From: Nitratireductor luteus
GTDB lineage: Bacteria > Pseudomonadota > Alphaproteobacteria > Rhizobiales > Rhizobiaceae
Reading direction: 5' to 3'
DNA: 64,000 bases
Assembly: GCF_026162365.1 (NCBI RefSeq)
Contig: NZ_JAOANW010000002.1
Coordinates: 1 to 64,000 of the forward strand
Positions 16,720 through 22,742 of the stretch are shown piece after piece (within the stretch, counting starts at the first letter, position 1; every line of letters begins with the position of its first letter). The notes beneath the pieces are model-generated. The model was not told the DNA's origin. It did no database searches and was given only the letters and a program-made list of their open reading frames with translations. A program made the translations under genes and the position numbers.

Positions 16720-17145
16720 TCAATCCTGCACCGAAATGTCTATCTTTCTGACAAGGCGCTCGGGCTCCGGCCGGTCGAGGTCGATCGAGAGCAGCCCGTT
16801 TTTCAGGGCGGCGCCGATCACATGCATGCCGTCGGCGAGCAGGAAAACGCGCTGGAACTGGCGCGAGGCGATGCCGCGGTGCAGATATTCCCGTTCGCTT
16901 CCATCGTCCTGCCGACCGCGCACGATCAGCTGGTTTTCCTCGGTGGTCACGTCCAGGTCCTGTTCGGCGAAACCGGCTACGGCCAAAGTGATTCGCAGGC
17001 GTTCGCTGCCGCTTTCGTTGCCGCGAATGCGTTCGATATTGTAGGGCGGATAGCTGTCGCCCGATTTCGCAACACGTTCGAGCGTTTTTTCCATGCTATC
17101 GAACCCCAAAAGCAGCGGATTCGAGAAAGGCGTCATGCGCGTCAT
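16720..17145 (-). CDS. Small heat-shock protein, Hsp20 family
   Basis: 141-residue alpha-crystallin-type chaperone that holds unfolding proteins. The N-terminus MTRMTPFSNPLLLGFDSMEKTL is typical of rhizobial class A small Hsps. The alpha-crystallin domain (about 33-130) includes YPPYNIERI, LAVAGFAEQDLDV and ENQLIVRGRQ. The start at 17145 is preferred to the in-frame ATG at 17160, because the latter lies inside the sequence that forms the ribosome-site hairpin. A sigma-32-type promoter and a ROSE-like leader lie upstream. The DUF1150 gene is co-transcribed. Confidence 0.95.
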   Translation of the reverse strand: MTRMTPFSNPLLLGFDSMEKTLERVAKSGDSYPPYNIERIRGNESGSERLRITLAVAGFAEQDLDVTTEENQLIVRGRQDDGSEREYLHRGIASRQFQRVFLLADGMHVIGAALKNGLLSIDLDRPEPERLVRKIDISVQD

Positions 17146-17204
17146 ATTTCCTGTCCTCATAGAGCGACGTGGACAAGCAAAAACCCTGATGGCGTTTCTG
17201 CTTG
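17146..17204 (-). promoter_or_regulatory. ROSE-like RNA thermometer in the hsp20 leader
   Basis: The 59-nt leader folds into two hairpins by eye. Hairpin one spans 17174-17204, pairing CAAGCA with TGCTTG and AAAC with GTTT around a short loop. Hairpin two spans 17153-17168, pairing GTC-G-CTC with GAGGAC. The bulged G inside a TCGCT segment lies opposite the AGGA ribosome site, as in ROSE elements. A second AGGA pairs with an upstream TCC. The layout fits heat-released translation. Confidence 0.8.
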
Positions 17205-17212
17205 CACCCTTG

Positions 17213-17241
17213 ATATGGTCCGCCGCAACGCAGAGTTCAAG
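17213..17241 (-). promoter_or_regulatory. Sigma-32 (RpoH)-type promoter of hsp20
   Basis: CTTGAA (minus strand, 17241-17236) and CCATAT (17218-17213) are separated by exactly 17 bp, matching the heat-shock sigma pattern CTTGA-N17-CYATNT. The predicted transcript start near 17205 falls right at the first base of the ROSE-like hairpin. Confidence 0.8.
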
Positions 17242-17258
17242 AACATTGGAGATTGCCC

Positions 17259-18200
17259 ATGGCGCCGGCGCGCAAGATCATAATCGACACGGATCCCGGC
17301 CAGGACGACGCGCTGGCGATCCTGTTGGCGCTGGCAAGCCCGGAGCTGGACGTGCTGGGAATCACGGCCGTGGCCGGCAATGTGCCGCTGCCCCTCACGG
17401 AGAAGAACGCGCTCAAGATATGCGAGCTCGCCGGCAAGCTGGAAACGCCCGTTTTCGCCGGCGCGAGCCGCCCGCTGGTCCGTGATCTCGTGACCGCCGA
17501 GCATGTGCACGGGAAGACCGGCCTCGACGGCCCGGACCTGCCCGAGCCCACAATGGCGCTGAGGGAGCAGCATGCGGTCGACTTCATCGTCGAGACGCTG
17601 ATGAGCCACGACGAGGGCCAGGTCACGCTGTGCCCGCTCGGCCCGCTCACCAACATAGCCCTCGCCCTGGTGCGCGAGCCGAAGATCGCCCACAGGATCA
17701 AGGAGATCGTGCTGATGGGCGGTGGCTTTTTCGAGGGTGGCAACATCACACCGACGGCCGAGTTCAACATCTATGTCGACCCGCACGCGGCCGACGTCGT
17801 GTTCCGCTCGGGCGCGCCGATCGTCATGATGCCGCTCGACGTGACGCACAAGGCCATGACGACGGCCAGGCGGGTCGCGGCCTTTCGCGACCTTGGAACC
17901 CGCGTGGGCGCGGCGGTCGCCGAAATGCTGGAGTTCTACGAGCGCTTCGACGAGGAGAAATACGGCTCCGACGGCGGCCCCCTGCACGATCCCTGCGTCA
18001 TCGCCTGGCTGTTGCAGCCGGAGCTTTTCAAGGGCCGGCAGTGCAATGTCGTGATCGAGACCATGTCGGAGCTGACCATGGGCATGACCGTCGTCGATTG
18101 GTGGGGCGTGACCGAGCGCCGGAAGAACGCACATGTGATGCGCGACATCGACCATGAGGGGTTCTTCGCACTGCTGACGGAGCGGCTGGGGCGGCTTTAA
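17259..18200 (+). CDS. Inosine-uridine preferring nucleoside hydrolase
   Basis: 313 residues. It hydrolyses the N-glycosidic bond of ribonucleosides to base plus ribose. The N-terminal calcium-binding motif IIIDTDPGQDDALA (about residues 7-20) is the hallmark, supported by LCPLGPLTNIA and EIVLMGGGF in the middle and HDPCVIAWLL near residue 245. The ATG at 17259 is preferred to the TTG two codons before it. It is divergent from hsp20. Ribokinase lies about 700 bp further on, so released ribose could be phosphorylated locally. Confidence 0.94.
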   Translation: MAPARKIIIDTDPGQDDALAILLALASPELDVLGITAVAGNVPLPLTEKNALKICELAGKLETPVFAGASRPLVRDLVTAEHVHGKTGLDGPDLPEPTMALREQHAVDFIVETLMSHDEGQVTLCPLGPLTNIALALVREPKIAHRIKEIVLMGGGFFEGGNITPTAEFNIYVDPHAADVVFRSGAPIVMMPLDVTHKAMTTARRVAAFRDLGTRVGAAVAEMLEFYERFDEEKYGSDGGPLHDPCVIAWLLQPELFKGRQCNVVIETMSELTMGMTVVDWWGVTERRKNAHVMRDIDHEGFFALLTERLGRL

Positions 18201-18225
18201 AGCAATTCCAGGGAATATGGGAACC
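18201..18225. repeat. Degenerate end of a family A repeat
   Basis: AGCAATTCCAGG and the bases after it match the reverse complement of the right end of the repeat at 8244-8341 at about four-fifths of 25 positions. It begins directly after the nucleoside hydrolase stop codon. Confidence 0.45.
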
Positions 18226-18237
18226 AGTTTGAAGAAA

Positions 18238-18266
18238 AAAGGAATGACTATGGCTGTCATTCTTTT
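18238..18266 (+). terminator. Intrinsic terminator of the nucleoside hydrolase gene
   Basis: GAATGAC (18242-18248) pairs with GTCATTC (18256-18262) around a 7-nt loop. It is preceded by an A run and followed by TTTT, so the stem extends with A-T pairs. The surrounding 18201-18440 stretch is visibly richer in A+T than the rest of the window and holds no gene. Confidence 0.65.
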
Positions 18267-18382
18267 GCCGTTATAGTCTTCTTTATTATAGCGTTGTGCG
18301 TCCGTTTGGTTATCACGATATACGTCTTGTATAGACGCAGAATGGACGCTGCAGGCCAATGCATCTGCGCATCATTTTTTTC

Positions 18383-18402
18383 GAAAAATCGATTCCGATT
18401 TT
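18383..18402. terminator. A/T-rich hairpin AAAAATCG/CGATTTTT
   Basis: A perfect 8-bp stem (18383-18390 with 18395-18402) has a 4-nt loop and two more T residues after it. It could be a second terminator, or a secondary structure upstream of the small gene at 18492. It sits about 180 bp past the nucleoside hydrolase. Confidence 0.45.
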
Positions 18403-18491
18403 TTTCGGGCGGCGCTGTAGACGCACGGTAGCGTTACTAAAGATAGCGGAGTATACCACCCTAGGGGTAAGTTTTGGGACAGGGTGCTGGA

Positions 18492-18716
18492 ATGAATAAG
18501 TTCACCAGTGAGCTGGTCACGGACGATGGCCGGAAGGTGACGGTCGTCTGGGCGTGGTCGGAGGAAGAACAGTGCGCCTATATGCTTGACGCGTGGGACG
18601 CCGAGGGCGGCTTCGAAATTCCCGTCATGTCCTTTACTGAGGCCGAAGTGGACCGTTTCACCGATTTCATAGGGGCGCTCGATCCGTTCCCGCCCTACAC
18701 CGACTGGGGATTCTGA
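18492..18716 (+). CDS. Small hypothetical acidic protein
   Basis: 74 residues from the ATG at 18492, with GGTGCTGGA upstream. I do not recognise the family. The protein is acidic and rich in aromatic residues: an amphipathic start (MNKFTSELVTDDGRKVTVVW), then WSEEEQCAYMLDAWD, and the end DPFPPYTDWGF. It has no signal peptide and no membrane segment. Its codon use looks like that of its neighbours, so it is probably a real gene. It is isolated between the A/T-rich gap and the ribokinase/LysE end. Confidence 0.65.
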   Translation: MNKFTSELVTDDGRKVTVVWAWSEEEQCAYMLDAWDAEGGFEIPVMSFTEAEVDRFTDFIGALDPFPPYTDWGF

Positions 18717-18747
18717 GGCCAGGTATCAAGAGTTTCGCCGGACAGCT

Positions 18748-18864
18748 TCAGGCTGCCCCACCGAACCGTTCACGCGCCCGGGAAAAGGCGAGCCAGAGGC
18801 CGCCGCCGACAAGGAAGCCGCCGCCGATACGCGCGATCTGGCGGCATGGGCTTTCTCCCTTCAC
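18748..18864 (-). pseudogene. C-terminal remnant of a LysE-family exporter
   Basis: On the minus strand, the frame ending at 18748 reads RQIARIGGGFLVGGGLWLAF followed by SRARERFGG and a stop. This looks like the last transmembrane helix and tail of a LysE/RhtB amino-acid exporter. A stop codon (18868-18870) cuts the frame upstream and the rest of a ~200-residue gene is missing; ribokinase begins to end at 18897. It is read as a decayed fragment and the family match rests on this helix only. Confidence 0.5.
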
Positions 18865-18896
18865 AGACTACAACACTGAACCGGCCGGCCCCGTGA

Positions 18897-19796
18897 TCAC
18901 ACCGTCAGCGCGATTTCCACCTCGTCCCGGTGGGGGATCGAGGGCTGCGCGCCCGGTTTCAGGCAGGCGAGTGCGCCGGCCGCCGAGGCACGCGCGAGAG
19001 CAGGTTCAAGTGCCATTCCCTCGGCCAGCGCCGCGCCCAGATAGCCGCAGAACGTGTCGCCCGCGCCCACCGTGTCGACCGGCGTGATCTTAAGGGCGGG
19101 CACGCGGAAGAACGCGTCGGGCGTGGCCGCCATGACGCCGTCGGCGCCCAGCGTGACGACGAGCGTGCGGCCGCTCATTTTCACGAACGCGTTCATGCGG
19201 GCCTCGCGGTCCCGTCCGGCCAGTTTCAGAGCTTCGGCATAAAGATCGAATTCGGTCTCGTTGGCGATGACGTAGTCCGCCTTGGCCAACAGATGCGCGG
19301 CATCGGCCTTGAAAGGAGCGGTGTTGAGCAGGGAAACGGCGCCTGCCCCGCGCGCGGCGTCGATGGCCGCCTCGACCGCCGCCAACGGTATCTCGTTTTG
19401 CAGGAGAACATATTCGCCGGCTTCCATGCGCGCCTCGCGCACGGCGGCCGCGTCCACAGAGCCATTGGCGCCCGGTATGACGGCGATCACGTTCTCGCCG
19501 TCGCCGCCCACCAGGATGACGGCGATGCCGGTCGCGCCGTCCCATCTTCTTACCGCCGACAGATCGACGCCGGCCTCGTCCAGCAGCGCCACCGCCTGGT
19601 CCGCGAAATGATCGGTGCCGACGGCACCCACCATGCGCACCGGCCCACCCGCCCGCCGGGCGGCCAGCGCCTGGTTGGCGCCCTTGCCGCCGGCGGCGGT
19701 GGAGAAGCGATCGCCCGGGACCGTCTCGCCGGGTGCGGGAAGCCGTTCGACGCGGGCGATCAGATCGAGATTGATGGAACCCACAATGGTGATCAA
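18897..19796 (-). CDS. rbsK: Ribokinase
   Basis: 299-residue PfkB-family kinase converting ribose to ribose-5-phosphate. The N-terminal signature GSINLDLIARVERLPAPGET (about residues 5-24), the GGKGANQALAARRAGG motif (about 36-51) and the C-terminal DTVGAGDTFCGYLGAAL with the catalytic aspartate (about 248) are intact. Together with the nucleoside hydrolase it can salvage nucleoside ribose. A LysE-like remnant follows its stop. Upstream is the Ada/Ogt-type gene in the same direction, with an 80-bp gap. Confidence 0.93.
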   Translation of the reverse strand: MITIVGSINLDLIARVERLPAPGETVPGDRFSTAAGGKGANQALAARRAGGPVRMVGAVGTDHFADQAVALLDEAGVDLSAVRRWDGATGIAVILVGGDGENVIAVIPGANGSVDAAAVREARMEAGEYVLLQNEIPLAAVEAAIDAARGAGAVSLLNTAPFKADAAHLLAKADYVIANETEFDLYAEALKLAGRDREARMNAFVKMSGRTLVVTLGADGVMAATPDAFFRVPALKITPVDTVGAGDTFCGYLGAALAEGMALEPALARASAAGALACLKPGAQPSIPHRDEVEIALTV

Positions 19797-19876
19797 GGCG
19801 CTTCCTCCGGCGATCTGGGATGCCGGAAGCTACCTCGTCCACGGCGGGCGTCAATGGGCTTGGCCGGCCTGACGCC

Positions 19877-20758
19877 TCATCCCGCCTGAAGCTGGCACGC
19901 TTCCCAGCCGAGGATCGCACGCTTGCGAGTGAGCCCCCAGTGGTAGCCGGTCAGCGCGCCGGACTTGCCGACGGCGCGATGGCAGGGGACGACGAAAGAT
20001 AGCGGGTTGGCGCCCACCGCGGCGCCCACGGCGCGCGAGGCCTTGGGCTTGCCGATTTCGGCCGCGATGTCGGAATAGGCACGGGCGCGGCCCATGGGGA
20101 TCTTCATGAGCGCCTCCCACACGCGAACCTGGAAATCGGTACCGATGAGGACGATGCGGAGCGGCTCTTCCGCGCGCCAGCGCGCCGGCTCGAAGACCCG
20201 GCCGGCATAGGGCATGGTGGCGGCCAGATCCTCCACATAGGTCGCGCCCGGCCAGCGCCGGCTCATATCCTCGAAAGCTTCCTTCTCGCCGCCCGCATCG
20301 GCAAATGCCAGGCCCGCCAGGCCGCGGTCCGTCACCATCACCAGGGCTATGCCGAAGGGCGAGACGTGGTATCCGTAGCGGATGACGAGGCCCTCGCCCC
20401 GCGCCTTGTATTCGCCGGGCGAAATGGCCTCGTGGGTGACGAAAAGGTCGTGCAGGCGTCCCGGCCCGGACATGCCGAGCTCGAACGAGGCCTCCAGCAG
20501 CGGCATACCGTCGTCGAGCAGGCGCCGGGCATGGTCCAGCGTCACCGCCTGCAGGAAAGCCTTGGGCGACAGCCCGGCCCAGCGCGTGAACAGCTTCTGC
20601 AGGCTTGTCGGCGTCTCGCCGACATCCGCCGCCAGATCCTCCAGCGAAGGCTGGTCGCGGTAGTCGAGGCTGATCTTCTCCACCACCCGGCGCACGATCT
20701 CGTAGTCGGTGCCCTCGGGCGTGATGTCGCGTTCAAGAATGGCGAGTTCTGCGTTCAT
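19877..20758 (-). CDS. AraC-type HTH / methylated-DNA--cysteine S-methyltransferase fusion
   Basis: 293 residues, an Ada-like protein without the N-terminal phosphotriester domain. The N-terminal AraC-type helix-turn-helix (about 20-110: LEDLAADVGETPTSLQKLF, later FELGMSGPGRLHDLF) is followed by the alkyltransferase domain with the active-site motif VVPCHRAVG near residues 257-265. It directly repairs O6-alkylguanine and may regulate an adaptive response. The start at 20758 (MNAELAIL) is chosen because the longer in-frame extension reads into a dispersed repeat. Confidence 0.92.
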   Translation of the reverse strand: MNAELAILERDITPEGTDYEIVRRVVEKISLDYRDQPSLEDLAADVGETPTSLQKLFTRWAGLSPKAFLQAVTLDHARRLLDDGMPLLEASFELGMSGPGRLHDLFVTHEAISPGEYKARGEGLVIRYGYHVSPFGIALVMVTDRGLAGLAFADAGGEKEAFEDMSRRWPGATYVEDLAATMPYAGRVFEPARWRAEEPLRIVLIGTDFQVRVWEALMKIPMGRARAYSDIAAEIGKPKASRAVGAAVGANPLSFVVPCHRAVGKSGALTGYHWGLTRKRAILGWEACQLQAG

Positions 20759-20830
20759 GGTTCTGTCTCCTTGAACGCCAATATGGCGGGTGCGAGATGG
20801 GTTCTCCACCCGATTCTTGCGCTTCTTCCG

Positions 20831-20985
20831 TTCCTCAAGCGCCGGCGGGCGCATCCGCGCCCTTGGCTCGCGCCATCAGGGCGCGACGGCCGGGCGGCTA
20901 CGCCGCCCTGTATTGAGTCAAAGGCGCACCTGCGGTGCGCCGGCGGCCTTGCCTGTTCGCTTGCGCGAAAAGGGTTCTCACCGCC
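20831..20985. repeat. Dispersed repeat, family C copy 2 (longer, diverged)
   Basis: The core GGCGGGCGCATCCGCGCCC then TTGGCTCGCG matches the copies at 14855 and 50680. An internal palindromic insert (GGCGGCTACGCCGCC) makes it about 50 bp longer. It ends in GTTCGCTTGCGCGAA. It lies between the Ada-like start and the end of the DUF2244 gene, slightly overlapping the latter's 3' end. Confidence 0.7.
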
Positions 20986-21463
20986 CCTTGGCGGATGCCA
21001 GGGCGGCGCCGAAGGCCTCGGCGAAGCTTGCCCTATCGTCCGGGTTGAGGAAAGCGCCCAGCCCCACCTGTTTCTGCCGCGCCTCGACGGTCATGCGGGT
21101 GACGCCGATCTCGGCGTGACGCTCAACCTTGAACCGCGACCAGAACGGATTGAAGTCGAATTCCTGCGCCGGGCCCGACGGCGGAACCTTGCGGATATAC
21201 AGGCTGGTGCGCGACAGCGACACTTCCTCGCGCTGGCGTGCCTGGCGGTAGTTGATGCGGAAGGCGATATAGACAGCCAGCAGATCGAGACCGAAGAAAC
21301 CGACCACGGGCCAGGCGCCAAGGCTCCAGAAAAATGCGGCCACCGAAAGCCACAGCACCAGCAGCACGCCCATGAGAATGGCAAAGCCTCTCCTGCCCAG
21401 CGAACGGTGGGGAACGAGAAGCGCCTTGAAGATGGGCTGGTCCGGCTGGCTTGTGTCATCCAT
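20978..21463 (-). CDS. DUF2244 domain-containing membrane protein
   Basis: 161 residues. The start at 21463 gives MDDTSQPDQPIFKALLVPHRSL. Two membrane helices (about residues 30-75: FAILMGVLLVLWLSVAAFFW and WPVVGFFGLDLLAVYIAFRI) are followed by a cytoplasmic domain with VSLSRTSLYIRK and FNPFWSRFKV. The pattern is that of DUF2244, a membrane protein common in alphaproteobacteria and of unknown function. Its start codon is only 21 bp from the divergent nth start, and a perfect TATAAT ends 7 bp before its ATG, suggesting a leaderless mRNA. Confidence 0.88.
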   Translation of the reverse strand: MDDTSQPDQPIFKALLVPHRSLGRRGFAILMGVLLVLWLSVAAFFWSLGAWPVVGFFGLDLLAVYIAFRINYRQARQREEVSLSRTSLYIRKVPPSGPAQEFDFNPFWSRFKVERHAEIGVTRMTVEARQKQVGLGAFLNPDDRASFAEAFGAALASAKGR

Positions 21464-21470
21464 GGAAGGA

Positions 21471-21498
21471 ATTATAGAGGCCGTATGGAAAAGCCCAA
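21471..21498 (-). promoter_or_regulatory. Candidate leaderless promoter of the DUF2244 gene
   Basis: On the minus strand TTGGGC (21498-21493) and a perfect TATAAT (21476-21471) are separated by 16 bp. The ATG begins 8 bp after the -10, where transcription would start. The -35 lies inside the first codons of nth. Confidence 0.55.
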
Positions 21499-22207
21499 GT
21501 CCCAAAAAGCCGCGCGCCGTCCGCACAGGCGCATTTCAGCCTATAGTCGCGACGAGATTTCGGAGATCTGCCGGCGGTTCAGCATTCAGCGCCCGGAACC
21601 GCGCGGCGAGCTCGAACATGTCAACCCCTTCACGCTGCTCGTTGCCGTCGTGCTTTCCGCGCAGGCGACCGACGTCGGCGTGAACAAGGCGACGCGCGGC
21701 CTCTTCGAGATCGCCGATACGCCGGAAAAGATGGTCGCGCTGGGCGAGGAGAAGGTGGGCGATCATATCCGCACCATCGGGCTGTGGCGCAACAAGGCCA
21801 AGAATGTCATCGCGCTCTCGCAGGCGCTGATCGACGAGCATGACGGCGAGGTGCCGGGCGACCGCGATGCGCTGGTGAAGCTGCCGGGCGTCGGCCGCAA
21901 GACGGCCAATGTCGTCCTCAACATGGCCTTCGGCCAGCCGACCATGGCGGTCGACACCCATATTTTCCGCATCGCCAACCGGCTGAGCCTTGCGCCCGGG
22001 AAAACGCCCGAGAAGGTCGAGAAGGCGCTGGTCTCGGTTATCCCGGAGGAATATCTGCACCACGCCCATCACTGGCTGATCCTGCACGGACGCTATGTCT
22101 GCAAGGCCCGCAAGCCCGACTGCCCGGCCTGCGTCATCGCCGACATATGCAAGGCGCCGGAAAAGACGACGGATGTGCCAGCGCCGCTGGTGGAACTGGC
22201 AGGATAG
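21485..22207 (+). CDS. nth: Endonuclease III
   Basis: 240-residue bifunctional DNA glycosylase/AP lyase for oxidised pyrimidines. The helix-hairpin-helix with catalytic lysine (LPGVGRKTANVVL, about residues 135-147), the catalytic aspartate in VDTHIFRI (about 158-165) and the [4Fe-4S] ligands C-x6-C-x2-C-x5-C (about 202-218) are all present. The start at 21485 follows GAGG. A long in-frame extension upstream reads through repeat and antisense sequence and is rejected. It is divergent from the DUF2244 gene with 21 bp between the start codons. Confidence 0.96.
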   Translation: MEKPKSQKAARRPHRRISAYSRDEISEICRRFSIQRPEPRGELEHVNPFTLLVAVVLSAQATDVGVNKATRGLFEIADTPEKMVALGEEKVGDHIRTIGLWRNKAKNVIALSQALIDEHDGEVPGDRDALVKLPGVGRKTANVVLNMAFGQPTMAVDTHIFRIANRLSLAPGKTPEKVEKALVSVIPEEYLHHAHHWLILHGRYVCKARKPDCPACVIADICKAPEKTTDVPAPLVELAG

Positions 22208-22212
22208 GCTCC

Positions 22213-22656
22213 CTATCCGGTCCAGCGGGCCATCATCGCCGCGAATATGAGGATGAAGGCAAAGGCCACGATCTGGAAGACGAGGAATCGGCGGGCGGCG
22301 GCGATCTCCACGTCGGGAACGACATAAGCGCCGTCCTTGCCGGCGCGGCTCCATGCCAGGATGCGTATGGTCGGCCTGATCGACAGCAGCGCGACGATGA
22401 GGAACGCCAGCATCTTGCCCCAGAAGGCATGGTTGCCGGCGTAATATTCCCAGCCCTTCAGCCCGTAGAACACGCGGCCGAGCCCGACGGCGATGACGGC
22501 CAGCGCCAGCACGCCATACATGCGGTCGATATGGGCGAGGATCTTGAGCTCCCTTCCGCCGAGCCCCTTGCGCATCAGCACGAACTCGCCCGCCAGAATG
22601 CCGGCGAGCGTGAAGACAAGGAGATGATGGAGAATGGCTAGCACGAGATCGGTCAT
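22213..22656 (-). CDS. DUF2214 family membrane protein
   Basis: 147 residues with four predicted membrane helices: one at about 5-25 (VLAILHHLLVFTLAGILAGE), then about 45-65, 80-97 and 122-143. The histidine pair near the N-terminus (HH at residues 10-11) and the segment RVFYGLKGWEYYAGNHAFWG are family features. The function is unknown; the histidines could suggest a heme or metal contact, but that is speculation. It converges tail-to-tail with nth, 5 bp apart. Confidence 0.85.
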   Translation of the reverse strand: MTDLVLAILHHLLVFTLAGILAGEFVLMRKGLGGRELKILAHIDRMYGVLALAVIAVGLGRVFYGLKGWEYYAGNHAFWGKMLAFLIVALLSIRPTIRILAWSRAGKDGAYVVPDVEIAAARRFLVFQIVAFAFILIFAAMMARWTG

Positions 22657-22742
22657 GGAAAGCTCCGTGGGAATGCTGGCTTTGGAGGGATCAGGCGGGT
22701 TCCGTTCGGTCTGGCACCTTCATGTCATGGCCTTCCAGGTGA

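Noticed and set aside
20366-21484. In-frame N-terminal extension of nth by about 370 residues
   Set aside because: It crosses the Ada-like and DUF2244 genes on the other strand and a dispersed repeat; the nth family starts at 21485.
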